Shown here: positions 25,809 through 34,135 of the stretch, in pieces
Position numbering within the stretch: position 1 is the first letter of the stretch
Layout of the letters: every line of letters begins with the position of its first letter
Assembly: GCA_017535105.1 (NCBI GenBank)
Contig: JAFXUI010000004.1
Coordinates: 62,001-126,000, forward strand
Direction: 5' to 3'
Source: Alphaproteobacteria bacterium
Lineage (GTDB): Bacteria; Pseudomonadota; Alphaproteobacteria; Rs-D84
DNA length: 64,000 nt
The notes under the pieces: generated by a model
Database searches by the model: none
Told to the model about the DNA's origin: nothing
Seen by the model: the letters and a program-made list of their open reading frames with translations, nothing else
Made by a program: the position numbers and the translations under genes

Positions 25809-28430
25809 ATGATGTCACGTGCATTATTCGTTGTTATTATTGGCGCGTTGTGTGCGGGTGGTGCAGATGCCGCGGTTGCGAAAAAGCAATCGGCAATACA
25901 AAATGGCACCACTATTCGTGCGCGGGTTGAGGCCAAGGGTGTTTATAACCAAGAATGCTATGATGCATATTATGGTTGTATGGATCAATTCTGTATTGCT
26001 GAAAATGAAAATGGTGGCAGTTGTTCGTGCAGTGATAAAAATGCCGAATATGAAAGTCAGTTGGCGGATATCCAAAAGATTTTGAATGAAGCAAATCGTA
26101 TCAGCACCGAAGAAGTTGAAAAGATTCAAGCGGGCGCAAATGCCGACATTATATTTAATGGCACACGTCAATATGACGAATATGGAAACATTGTGTCAGT
26201 TGATGCGCAAAATAAATCTGCGCAACAATCAAAAGAAAAAAAACGTGCCGATTTGTTGTCGTTGTGGGACAGCAACTTTGATGACGAAGACGAAATCGAC
26301 ACAATAGCAGATAAAACTGGCAACGCATTGTTCAGTGCGGCACATAATTTATGTGTTGCACAAATGGACGATGCGTGTGATAAAGACATAAACTTTTTAC
26401 ACCAGGTTTATGCCCGCCAAATTACATCCGACTGTAAAGCGTTTGAAAACAGTATTGCAAAACAAAAATCAAATGCCGATTTGGCACTGGCAAATGCCAA
26501 GGCCGATGTACGCAGTGCGTTGCGTGACAGTCTGAACGAGGCGAATAAGTACGATTTGGGTCAGTGTATGGTTGAGTTTAAGAAATGTATGTTGACCGAA
26601 GACGCCTGTGGTAAAGATTGGACGAATTGTGTATCCACTGTTGCGTCCACGAACATGCAAAACAATGCGGCGGTCAGTACCGCCAAAACCAAGGCGGCAA
26701 CGGTTGCTACATATGATATTACCGCACCAACAATGGAAATTTTATCAACCAAACGTACAATTTGTGAACGTGTGTTGAACAGTTGTGTTGCGGTGCGTGA
26801 TATGGTTTGGCCGGCATTTTTGAAAGAAGCCGCACCAACAATTCGTTTGGCGGAAAGCAATGCGGAATCTAAATTCCGTCAGTCTTGTTTGTCCACCATT
26901 TCAAGTTGTATCCAAAAAGCGTGTAAAGATGATATAGCGGGCAAGGGTGTTGCAACAATGGACGCGTGTTTATCACGTCCGGATATGGCGCGCAGTTTTT
27001 GTAAGGTTGAAATAGACCCATGTGAACGTATGGAACCGCTGATTTGGGGTTATGTGACGGATAAGTTGGCAGCAATGCGTGTTGACGCGTGTACCGAAGA
27101 AGTCAAAGCATGCTTTACCGACGACAACCGTTGTGGCGCAGACTTTTCTAAATGTATCGGTATGGATTACAACTATATCCACGACATTTGCCCGATTGAC
27201 AAGTTAGTGGTGTGCAAGGCGAACAACCCGAAATTCAGTATGACAGATTTGGATTCTATGTTGATGGGATTGTATCTGAATATAGACAATTCGGCACTGG
27301 AAACATGTCAGAATTTGGCGGAAGCCAAGATGTTGGAAATCTGTGGTTCAACAACCGATTGTAATAAGTTTGCCGCAGACGAAACAATGGGTACGGGCAG
27401 TTTGCAGTATCAAAAAGATGGTGCAATTCATAGATTGACTGGTATGATTTCGTTCGGCAAGGTAAATGTTGGAATGGATAAAGAAAACGCAGGTTTGATT
27501 GATATACAAGATTATGTAAATTTCTTGTCCGAGGCAAAAGTTGTGCCACGGGAATATGGTGCGGTTGCAGATACTGTATTATATGAATTGGAAAACATAC
27601 AAGGAACAATAAATCGTGTTATTACGATGATTGAGCAAGATCCGGAAATTCAATTCTGTGTAAATGGACGCGATTTAAGTCAGATAAATGGTAAATCTGG
27701 TTCCAAGACAACAGGTCGTTTTCCAAACCTGTTAAACCAAGTAAAAATGCAAATTGCAATTGCGGCATTGCGTCAGGCACAAGATAATTATAATAAAAAA
27801 TATAACGAATACTTGGGCAAGGCAATGGATGGCGCAACAATTGATATGGCGAATTTAATGTGCAATAAGTTGCCGGCAGCGAATGGTACGGCTGCAGGTA
27901 TTTCTGCCCCGGAATTGAATACAAGTGTTATTCCAATGGGTGCGTTGGTTGCAGAATTTGGTGGGGTGTCAAATTCGTCTTTAGCAGCAGGCGGGACCCA
28001 CTCTTCACAAAGGTTGGGCGGTGCACGTATGTCCACAGCCAGTGGGGCTGCAGCGGGTGGTTCCGATGGTGGTGAAACAAGCACAATTACAAGTGGTGTG
28101 ATTTCATCTGGTCTTTCCAAGTTCCAGGCGATGGGCGGAAAATTTGCAATGTCGTTTAATCCTAATCCAACGGCGATGATAGCGGATGCAACAGTGAAGG
28201 CGGTTGTTGCATTAGCCTCTGATACATATTCGTCCGAATTTGATGGAGGAACTCGTGAAATGTGGTCAACATTTAACCGCGATACTCGTGTGTGTCATGT
28301 GTGTACATCAACTGTTACACAAGATTGCCATAATACTGGCAGTCGCGGATTCCTTGGACTTTGGGATTCTCGTGGTGTTTCTTGCACATCAAATGAACCG
28401 GTTGAAAAATGTGAAGATATACAAATGTAA
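25809..28430 (+). CDS. Secreted cysteine-rich family protein, type B, copy 2 (873 aa)
   Basis: Signal peptide at residues 1-21 (ending ADA). The fingerprint Cys50, 57, 62, 72 and 74 (CMDQFC ... CSCSDK) comes only 30 residues later. Conserved blocks GNALFSAAHNLC, ITSDCKAFENSIAKQK, CGKDWTNC and CERVLNSCVAVRDMVWPAF follow in the same order as in the upstream copy. A Ser/Gly/Ala-rich region (~690-770) replaces the glycine zipper. Near the C-terminus are RVCHVC and the tail C-x-S-N-x-P-V-E-K-C-E-D-I-Q-M, matching the CEDxxM ending of the sister. Two start codons are adjacent (25809, 25812). It is 12 bases from mscS downstream, so the three genes probably form an operon. Confidence 0.8.
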   Translation: MMSRALFVVIIGALCAGGADAAVAKKQSAIQNGTTIRARVEAKGVYNQECYDAYYGCMDQFCIAENENGGSCSCSDKNAEYESQLADIQKILNEANRISTEEVEKIQAGANADIIFNGTRQYDEYGNIVSVDAQNKSAQQSKEKKRADLLSLWDSNFDDEDEIDTIADKTGNALFSAAHNLCVAQMDDACDKDINFLHQVYARQITSDCKAFENSIAKQKSNADLALANAKADVRSALRDSLNEANKYDLGQCMVEFKKCMLTEDACGKDWTNCVSTVASTNMQNNAAVSTAKTKAATVATYDITAPTMEILSTKRTICERVLNSCVAVRDMVWPAFLKEAAPTIRLAESNAESKFRQSCLSTISSCIQKACKDDIAGKGVATMDACLSRPDMARSFCKVEIDPCERMEPLIWGYVTDKLAAMRVDACTEEVKACFTDDNRCGADFSKCIGMDYNYIHDICPIDKLVVCKANNPKFSMTDLDSMLMGLYLNIDNSALETCQNLAEAKMLEICGSTTDCNKFAADETMGTGSLQYQKDGAIHRLTGMISFGKVNVGMDKENAGLIDIQDYVNFLSEAKVVPREYGAVADTVLYELENIQGTINRVITMIEQDPEIQFCVNGRDLSQINGKSGSKTTGRFPNLLNQVKMQIAIAALRQAQDNYNKKYNEYLGKAMDGATIDMANLMCNKLPAANGTAAGISAPELNTSVIPMGALVAEFGGVSNSSLAAGGTHSSQRLGGARMSTASGAAAGGSDGGETSTITSGVISSGLSKFQAMGGKFAMSFNPNPTAMIADATVKAVVALASDTYSSEFDGGTREMWSTFNRDTRVCHVCTSTVTQDCHNTGSRGFLGLWDSRGVSCTSNEPVEKCEDIQM

Positions 28431-28442
28431 TAGGCGCGAAAA

Positions 28443-29330
28443 ATGAACCCGAACGAGATTATTGAAAACACAACCGAGATTTTACAGAATCCAAAAGAAT
28501 TATTAAATGTTGAGGTGTCCAGTATAGATGCCGCTATACAATCGCTGATTCAGTCGGCGATTGATTTCGGTATCAAAATGCTGGTTGCAATTTTAATCTT
28601 TTGTGCGGGGATGTGGCTTGCCAATCGTATTACGCGTTCATTAAAGGCTATTATGGAACGCCGTAAATTTGACCCGTCATTAAAATCTTTCTTGGCGTCT
28701 TTTGTAAATATCGTATTGAAAGTATTTGTGTTCATTATCGTACTTACCACCGTTGGTGTACAAATGACGTCCATTGTTGCGGTGTTGGGCGCGGCATCAT
28801 TGGCGGTTGGTTTGGCACTTCAGGGGACATTACAAAACTTTGCAGGCGGAATAATTATTTTAATGCTTAAACCGTTTCGGGTCGGGGACGCAATTGAAAC
28901 CGCCAGTGGCAAGGTTGGTGTAGTTAAAAAAATTATGATGTTCACAACCGAACTTCATACGTTTGATAACCAGGTTCTGTTTTTGCCGAATGGTGCGTTG
29001 GCAAACGGAATTATTACTAATATGTCCAAAGAGGGTGACCGCCGTACCGATATGAACATAAGTATTTCGTATGGTGACGATGTTGATGTCGCGCGCAAGG
29101 CGATATTGGAAGTGCTGAAAAAAGACAAGCGTATCATGAATAAACCAGAGCCGATTGTGTATGTGTCAAACTTGGGCGACAGTGCGGTTGTTTTGTCGGT
29201 GCGTTTTTGGACGTCATATGATGATATGTTTGCGACACGTGGCGATGTGTTGGAAAAGTTATATGTGGCTTTGCCAAAAAAGAAAATTCATTTCCCATAT
29301 CCACAAATGGATGTTCACGTGAAAAAATAA
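28443..29330 (+). CDS. mscS: Small-conductance mechanosensitive channel
   Basis: Membrane channel that opens under tension to release solutes. After a polar N-terminus (~35 residues) three membrane segments are seen at ~38-60, ~80-105 and ~108-140. The third contains the Gly/Ala-rich pore helix with LGAASLAVGLALQGTLQNFAGGIIILMLKPFRVGD, the family hallmark. The cytoplasmic cage domain follows. Length 295 aa is close to E. coli MscS. Located 12 bases after a type-B cysteine-rich gene. Confidence 0.93.
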   Translation: MNPNEIIENTTEILQNPKELLNVEVSSIDAAIQSLIQSAIDFGIKMLVAILIFCAGMWLANRITRSLKAIMERRKFDPSLKSFLASFVNIVLKVFVFIIVLTTVGVQMTSIVAVLGAASLAVGLALQGTLQNFAGGIIILMLKPFRVGDAIETASGKVGVVKKIMMFTTELHTFDNQVLFLPNGALANGIITNMSKEGDRRTDMNISISYGDDVDVARKAILEVLKKDKRIMNKPEPIVYVSNLGDSAVVLSVRFWTSYDDMFATRGDVLEKLYVALPKKKIHFPYPQMDVHVKK

Positions 29331-29335
29331 TTTGC

Positions 29336-29354
29336 CCGCGTTCGCGGTTTTTTT
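29336..29354 (+). terminator. Weak terminator after mscS
   Basis: A short CCGC-GTTC-GCGG stem followed by seven T, at the edge of the repeat element that begins at 29355. Confidence 0.45.
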
Positions 29355-29462
29355 GTCATTCCCGCGCAGGCGGGAATCTATTGCCACGCAGTGCCCACAT
29401 GTTCGCCGAACAATCGGCGAATTGCCTGCGACGCATTGGATACCCACCTTCGTGGGTATGAC
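29355..29462 (-). repeat. 108-bp inverted copy of an intergenic repeat element
   Basis: Both ends are hairpins: ATTCCCGC-GCAG-GCGGGAAT at one end and ATACCCAC-CTTC-GTGGGTAT at the other, flanked by GTCAT/ATGAC. The reverse complement of the whole element matches 29964-30060 apart from an 11-base insertion in the middle and about five substitutions. No coding content. The architecture is that of a miniature non-autonomous element. Confidence 0.85.
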
Positions 29463-29553
29463 AAAGTTGTTTTCCTTTCGTTCCTAGTCATTTTTATTGT
29501 GTGGGGTGGTATAATTGTTGTGGCGGATGTAACAATAAACAATGGGGGAAAAT

Positions 29554-29916
29554 ATGAAGAAAATATCAATCTTGGTAATCGCGTGTGCCGCCATATCGGG
29601 CGCGGCAAATGCAGCAATGAACGGCGGTATGGGGCAGGGCGGTTTCGCCGGTGGCGAAAACGTCATTTTGACAGTAGACCAGGTCAAAAATATGAACGAT
29701 AACTCAAAGGTATGGGTAGAAGGTGTAATCTTGCAGAAAAATGGTGATGAAACCTATATGTTCCAAGATTCAACTGGGACAATTATGGTTGAAATAGACG
29801 ATGACGCATGGCACGGATTGGTCGTTGGTCCAACCGACACCGTCCGTATCTTTGGCGAAGTTGACCATGGTTTATTCACAACCGAAATAGATATAGATTA
29901 CATTGAAAAGTTGTAA
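29554..29916 (+). CDS. Secreted BOF (OB-fold) family protein, YgiW/YdeI-like
   Basis: Periplasmic OB-fold protein of the YgiW/YdeI (BOF) family, linked in enterobacteria to stress tolerance. The start at 29554 (MKKISILVIACAAISGAANA) gives a clear signal peptide and follows the ribosome site GGGGGA; an ATG four codons earlier overlaps that site and is unlikely. Signature blocks: VWVEGVILQKNGDETYMFQDSTGTIMVEIDDDAWHG and VRIFGEVDHGLFTTEIDIDYIEKL. Mature size ~100 aa is normal. The gene sits alone between two inverted copies of the same repeat element. Confidence 0.85.
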   Translation: MKKISILVIACAAISGAANAAMNGGMGQGGFAGGENVILTVDQVKNMNDNSKVWVEGVILQKNGDETYMFQDSTGTIMVEIDDDAWHGLVVGPTDTVRIFGEVDHGLFTTEIDIDYIEKL

Positions 29917-29920
29917 AAGA

Positions 29921-29944
29921 AAACGCCCAAGCGGGCGTTTCTTG
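29921..29944 (+). terminator. Terminator after the BOF gene
   Basis: AAACGCCC-AAGC-GGGCGTTT stem followed by a short T-rich run. Confidence 0.75.
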
Positions 29945-29963
29945 TTGAATATTATACTAATTT

Positions 29964-30060
29964 GTCATACCCACGAAGGTGGGTATCCAATGCGCCGCAG
30001 GCAATTCGGTGAACGTGTGGACACTGCGTGGCAATAGATTCCCGCCTGCGCGGGAATGAC
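29964..30060 (+). repeat. 97-bp copy of the intergenic repeat element
   Basis: Same element as 29355-29462 but in opposite orientation and lacking 11 middle bases. Begins GTCATACCCAC and ends GCGGGAATGAC. Together with the first copy it brackets the BOF gene with a long imperfect inverted repeat. Confidence 0.85.
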
Positions 30061-30069
30061 ATTTGATTT

Positions 30070-31140
30070 TTATCTGTTTGTCAGTTTCAATTCAATGCGG
30101 CGATTCTTTTGTAAATCGGCCGGGGAGTTACCCAATTCAACTGGGAACAATTCGCCAAAGCCACTGGGCAGTAAACGACGTTTTGATACACCGTTGTTGG
30201 ACAATTCATTTGCAACCGCGGTTGCGCGCAATAATGACAACTGCATATTGTTGCGATATGCGCGTGTTCCCGGTATGACCGCCTTTTTGTCGGTATGACC
30301 GTCAACACGAACAATCCAGTCTATGTTTGATGGAATCTTGTTCTCAAAATCTTTAATCACGTTGGCGATTAAGCGTAATTGGTTTTTACCATCTGCCGAC
30401 AGAGTGTACGAACCACTGGGGAACAAAATGTCGCTTGAAATAATAAAGCGGTCACCATCGGCTTGTAATGTTGTGCGGTTACCCAACGCTTCCTTTATCG
30501 CGCGATAGAATTCTGATTGATACTGGGCCACCTTGTTCAATTCGGCAACCTTGTCCGCCAACGCCTTGTTCAGACGATTTGACATTTCAACATACTGAAT
30601 TTCCTGGGCGCGTGATTTTTCTTCGGCGGCATCCAGGGCGGCCTGTAATTTCGCGATTTGTTCCGCCAATTCCGCACGTTGCGATGACATTTCATCGTGC
30701 AGGGCCGCGCGTTCGCGTTCCAGATTGGTAATTTGTTCCTTGGTCATATTCGCCATATTTAATTGTTCGGTCAATTCGTTGACTTGTGCCTCATACGCGT
30801 TGACAAGGTCTTGGATACTTAAATCAGTTTCATTTAATTCGTTGATAAGTTCCGCATTGTCGTTGCCCAATGTTTCCAATTCGTTACGCGCCGCAATAAG
30901 CAGTTGTTTTGCCTCTTGCTCATCAGCGCGCATTTGGTCAATGGTCAAAGCCTGTTCGGCATTTGTCGCCTTTAACTCAGCAACAGTTTTTGCGCCACTT
31001 TTCTTGTTAAACACACTTGTCGTGGTCCACAAAAATACGAACATAATAAGTAAAAATATAAGTATAATCACCAAATTAGAAAACAAGTCCACAAATCCGG
31101 GCCATGTACTTGTATTCTCGCGATAACGAACGTTCATCAT
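30070..31140 (-). CDS. Inner-membrane OmpA/MotB-domain protein, partner of a TolQ/MotA-like channel
   Basis: 356 aa. One membrane segment at residues ~17-40 (SNLVIILIFLLIMFVFLW), a long coiled coil of about 160 residues (~50-210), then a C-terminal OmpA-like peptidoglycan-binding domain (~240-350) with ILFPSGSYTLSADGKNQL, VRVDGHTDKKAV and LLPSGFGELFPV. This is the layout of MotB-type stators, but the coiled coil is far longer and no flagellar genes are present. It lies 27 bases downstream of the MotA/TolQ/ExbB gene, forming an operon. Such pairs are recurrent in Alphaproteobacteria and probably couple proton flow to work on the cell wall; the exact function is unknown. Confidence 0.85.
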   Translation of the reverse strand: MMNVRYRENTSTWPGFVDLFSNLVIILIFLLIMFVFLWTTTSVFNKKSGAKTVAELKATNAEQALTIDQMRADEQEAKQLLIAARNELETLGNDNAELINELNETDLSIQDLVNAYEAQVNELTEQLNMANMTKEQITNLERERAALHDEMSSQRAELAEQIAKLQAALDAAEEKSRAQEIQYVEMSNRLNKALADKVAELNKVAQYQSEFYRAIKEALGNRTTLQADGDRFIISSDILFPSGSYTLSADGKNQLRLIANVIKDFENKIPSNIDWIVRVDGHTDKKAVIPGTRAYRNNMQLSLLRATAVANELSNNGVSKRRLLPSGFGELFPVELGNSPADLQKNRRIELKLTNR

Positions 31141-31167
31141 GGTGTTTTTCTCCCTCTGTTTTTTATT

Positions 31168-31932
31168 TTATTCCCAACGCGAAACCGTTTTATCAAATCG
31201 CTGGACGGTTTTGTTTAATGCGCGTGCCGCCGAACCGATTTGCGCCATTGTCACATCCGGTGTTGCGGTATGCGTATGCGCCGCAAAGTAATCTTCGACG
31301 TCGTGCAAGATTGAATTTTGGACCAATTGAACCTGAATCCCCAAAAAGCCGACAATCAAACTGCCGCCCAGGCCCAATATCGAACTGGTAAATGCGGTTG
31401 CCATACCCGCCAATGGTCGTGCCAGACCCGACTGCATTGATTCCAGTACCATTTCATCCGCCATATTCAGACCGCCAATGATGTCGGCAAAACCGCCAAC
31501 CGTCAGAAGCAAGCCCCAAAATGTACCCAACAACCCCAAGAATACCAACAAATTAGTCACATAACGCACCGATTCCCGGTCGTCTTCGAACCGTAACAAA
31601 ATCATATCCAATATGTTTTGCAGTGCCGATGCCGAAATGCGTGTCGGACGTGGCGACAACATTTGCGCAACCGGACGCAACACACGCGGGGGCAGGTCGG
31701 CATTACGCTTGCCATTACGATATTCGTACAGCCAGCGATATTCGGGCAACAACCGGAACATCTTTACAAAACACAGTCCGATACCGAACAACGTTGTGCC
31801 AATAATAATGCCGTTCAGCCAGATATTCGCCGTTGCAATCTGCATAAATGGGTCGAAAAACAGCACCAGTCCCGCAATCATCAGGGCCACAAAAAGCGTC
31901 ATCCGGTTAAGGTTCAAGTGAAATGTGTTCAA
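31168..31932 (-). CDS. MotA/TolQ/ExbB-family proton channel protein
   Basis: 254 aa with four predicted membrane segments (~10-28, ~33-55, ~125-150, ~170-200). The core TNLLVFLGLLGTFWGLLLTVGGF followed by GLARPLAGMATAFTSSILGLGGSLIVGFL is the MotA/TolQ/ExbB signature. The next gene, 27 bases downstream, encodes a single-pass OmpA/MotB-domain protein, its likely partner. The anti-phage Zorya ZorA/ZorB pair has the same fold, but no ZorC, ZorD or ZorE gene is present. Confidence 0.85.
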   Translation of the reverse strand: MNTFHLNLNRMTLFVALMIAGLVLFFDPFMQIATANIWLNGIIIGTTLFGIGLCFVKMFRLLPEYRWLYEYRNGKRNADLPPRVLRPVAQMLSPRPTRISASALQNILDMILLRFEDDRESVRYVTNLLVFLGLLGTFWGLLLTVGGFADIIGGLNMADEMVLESMQSGLARPLAGMATAFTSSILGLGGSLIVGFLGIQVQLVQNSILHDVEDYFAAHTHTATPDVTMAQIGSAARALNKTVQRFDKTVSRWE

Positions 31933-31997
31933 CTGTAATCCCTCTTAATACTAAAAAGGGTAGTAAAATTTTTACGGGCAAGTCAATACGAAAAAAC

Positions 31998-32025
31998 TTG
32001 ATTTTGTTAAAAAAATGGGCATAAT
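31998..32025 (+). promoter_or_regulatory. Ribosomal protein operon promoter and leader
   Basis: TTGATT (31998-32003) and CATAAT (32020-32025), spacer 16. The leader that follows (about 32032-32084) can pair CAAC...GTTG around an inner TGCTGGCAGCA palindrome; S6/S18 leaders are often autoregulatory, but I cannot confirm the motif. Confidence 0.6.
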
Positions 32026-32084
32026 GGACAACGTTCCTGCTGGCAGCATGGGGTTGTCGGCTGATATAAACCAAAGGAAATAAA

Positions 32085-32423
32085 ATGGCTTATTATGAAA
32101 GCGTCTTGGTTTTCCGCCAGGACTTGACCGAACCGCAGGTCAAAGAAAAAGCGGCTAAATTTACAGAAATTATCAAAGAACTGGGTGGCGATGTTAAATC
32201 TTCAGAGTTCTGGGGATTGAAAAATTTGGCATACGTTATTCGTAAAAACCGCAAGGCTCACTATGTCATGTTGAACATTGAATTGCCGGGTGCCCAGATC
32301 GCAGAATTGGAACGTCGTTCCCGCATTGACGAAGACGTTATCCGTTTCTTGAATGTACGTGTGGACGAATTGGCAACAACGCCGTCCGTAATGATGAAAA
32401 AGAATACAGAGGAGGCAGAATAA
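32085..32423 (+). CDS. rpsF: 30S ribosomal protein S6
   Basis: Small-subunit protein that binds S18 in the 30S platform. Typical start [55 protein letters not shown] and [20 protein letters not shown]. 112 aa, with a short acidic tail. Stop and next start share one base (TAATG), and S6-S18-L9 is the standard operon order. Confidence 0.97.
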   Translation: MAYYESVLVFRQDLTEPQVKEKAAKFTEIIKELGGDVKSSEFWGLKNLAYVIRKNRKAHYVMLNIELPGAQIAELERRSRIDEDVIRFLNVRVDELATTPSVMMKKNTEEAE

Positions 32424-32650
32424 TGGCAGTTCGTGCAGCAATTTATCGTAAAAAATCAAACCCATTAAAGGGCAAGGTTATTGACTATAAAGATGTGAAA
32501 ATGTTGTCACACTATATCACAGAACGTGGTAAGATTGTGCCAAGTCGCATCAGCGGTGTTTCCCAGAAAGATCAACGTGCTTTGGCAACCGCCATTAAGC
32601 GTGCGCGTCATTTGGGTTTAATGCCGTTCGTAAGAAATAATTTGGGTTAA
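32423..32650 (+). CDS. rpsR: 30S ribosomal protein S18
   Basis: 75 aa; features [60 protein letters not shown] are the S18 core. Pairs with S6, whose gene it directly follows. No zinc cysteines, as in most proteobacteria. Thirty bases precede rplI. Confidence 0.97.
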   Translation: MAVRAAIYRKKSNPLKGKVIDYKDVKMLSHYITERGKIVPSRISGVSQKDQRALATAIKRARHLGLMPFVRNNLG

Positions 32651-32680
32651 ACCCTAACTTGAAACAAAGGACAGATTAAA

Positions 32681-33301
32681 ATGAAAGTTATTTTGACAGA
32701 AAAAATCACAAAATTAGGTAATATCGGCGATACAGTTGAAGTAAAAACTGGTTTCGCACGTAACTTCTTGTTGCCAATGGGCAAGGCTATGCGCTGGACA
32801 CGTGAAAATATCGCGTTGTTCGAAGCCAAAAAAGCCGAATTGGTTGCACGCGAAGCAGCGGCCAAGAAAACAGCAGAATCTTATGTTGATGCGGTAAAGT
32901 CTGCGAAGTTGTATATGATTCGCCAGGCGGGTGATACCGGTCAATTGTATGGTTCGGTTTCTTCACGTGATATCGCACGCACTTTGAAAGAAGTTGCAAA
33001 TGTTACCGTCACATCGGCCCAGGTTTTGTTGGGTTCGCCAATCAAATCGATTGGTGCATTTGACACACAAATCGCTTTGCACCCAGACGTTATCGTTCCG
33101 GTCAAGATTTATGTTGCTCAAACCCAAGACGAAATCGAAGCATTGGTTGCTGGTAAGGTTTTGACTTTCGGTACCAAGAAAGTTGAAGAAGAACCAGCCG
33201 AAGAAAAAACTGAAGAAGCAAAAGCCGAAGAAAAACCTGCGGAAGAAAAGCCAGCAGAAGAAGCAGCGGCAGAAGCAGAATCAGAAGCCAAGGCTGAATA
33301 A
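32681..33301 (+). CDS. rplI: 50S ribosomal protein L9 with an acidic C-terminal extension
   Basis: Large-subunit protein at the base of the L1 stalk. The N-domain MKVILTEKITKLGNIGDTVEVKTGFARNFLLPMGKA and the C-domain (GQLYGSVSSRDIARTL ... IGAFDTQIALHPDVIVPVKIYV) are complete by about residue 165. The remaining ~40 residues are a low-complexity Glu/Ala/Lys/Pro tail (repeated E-E-K-P-A). Such tails are not part of the normal ~150-residue protein. A strong terminator follows. Confidence 0.97.
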   Translation: MKVILTEKITKLGNIGDTVEVKTGFARNFLLPMGKAMRWTRENIALFEAKKAELVAREAAAKKTAESYVDAVKSAKLYMIRQAGDTGQLYGSVSSRDIARTLKEVANVTVTSAQVLLGSPIKSIGAFDTQIALHPDVIVPVKIYVAQTQDEIEALVAGKVLTFGTKKVEEEPAEEKTEEAKAEEKPAEEKPAEEAAAEAESEAKAE

Positions 33302-33326
33302 GATTGGTTGTTTGGTTAGACACAGA

Positions 33327-33353
33327 GTCCCACGTTATCGTGGGACTTTTTTT
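33327..33353 (+). terminator. Terminator of the rpsF-rpsR-rplI operon
   Basis: GTCCCACG-TTAT-CGTGGGAC with a T8 run. Confidence 0.92.
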
Positions 33354-33377
33354 GTCGCATATATTTTATGGGTGCGC

Positions 33378-33383
33378 TATAAT
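33378..33383 (+). promoter_or_regulatory. -10 box of recO
   Basis: Perfect TATAAT; expected start about 33390, three bases before the recO ATG at 33393, so the message is nearly leaderless. No clear ribosome site. Confidence 0.5.
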
Positions 33384-33392
33384 CGGTTTGAT

Positions 33393-34046
33393 ATGAAATT
33401 AGAATCAACGGGTATTTTAATTGGGTTGCAACCAATCAACGAACGCGATTCGGTGGGGCATATTTTTACGCGCGATTTTGGAATGCTGCACGGTGTTATG
33501 CGTGGTGCGGTTGTTGCGCGAAAAAATAAACCATTGGTGGCACAGGTTGGGGCGGTTTCATGGAATGCGCGCCTGGATTCGCAACTGGGGGCGTTTCATT
33601 GGGAATCGACCGAAAACTTATCGGCGTCGTTGATGAATAATATGCGTGCGCTGGCGTGTATGAATGCGGCATTTGCGTTGTTGGATACATTGTTGCCCGA
33701 ACGCGAGCCGTATATGAATTTGTATGATTCGACAATTACGTTGTTGCGCGATTTGGGTGGCGATGATTCAATGGAAAAATATCAGAATTGGGAAATAGGA
33801 TTGTTGGGCGAATTGGGGTATGCGCTGGATTTGTCGCGTTGTTCGGGTTGCGGTTGTACCAACAATTTGAATTATTTGTCACCAAAAACGGGGCGGGCGG
33901 TGTGCGATGACTGTGCGGCCCCATATATAAATAAGTTGTATAAATTGCCGATAAACCTGGATACAACAATGCGTTTTATATCGGGCATTTGTGCACAACA
34001 GGGGACGACCATTCCGCCGGCACGACTGTATTTATCACGTATGTAA
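33393..34046 (+). CDS. recO: DNA repair protein RecO
   Basis: RecO helps load RecA on SSB-coated gaps in the RecFOR pathway. The start at 33393 (MKLESTGILIGLQPINERDSVGHIFTRDFG) marks the OB-fold; the longer in-frame reading from 33183 runs through the end of rplI in another frame and is an artefact. ARKNKPLVAQVG and the central helical domain follow, then a zinc site CSGCGC...CDDC near residues 150-180. At 217 aa it is slightly short of the usual ~240. It is alone on its unit. Confidence 0.9.
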   Translation: MKLESTGILIGLQPINERDSVGHIFTRDFGMLHGVMRGAVVARKNKPLVAQVGAVSWNARLDSQLGAFHWESTENLSASLMNNMRALACMNAAFALLDTLLPEREPYMNLYDSTITLLRDLGGDDSMEKYQNWEIGLLGELGYALDLSRCSGCGCTNNLNYLSPKTGRAVCDDCAAPYINKLYKLPINLDTTMRFISGICAQQGTTIPPARLYLSRM

Positions 34047-34135
34047 ATTTTTTTCATAAAAGTAATATTTATTCCTTGCGAAAACGAAATTTTTTGTCTA
34101 TGGTAAAACACGTTCAATAAGCAAAGGAGAAAACA

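Noticed and set aside
30070-31932. Zorya-type anti-phage pair (ZorA/ZorB)
   Set aside because: The fold pair fits, but no zorC, zorD or zorE gene is near and similar pairs are common core genes of Alphaproteobacteria.
33183-33392. N-terminal extension of RecO
   Set aside because: Lys/Gln-rich residues come from the rplI tail read in another frame; the terminator and -10 box lie between, so RecO starts at 33393.
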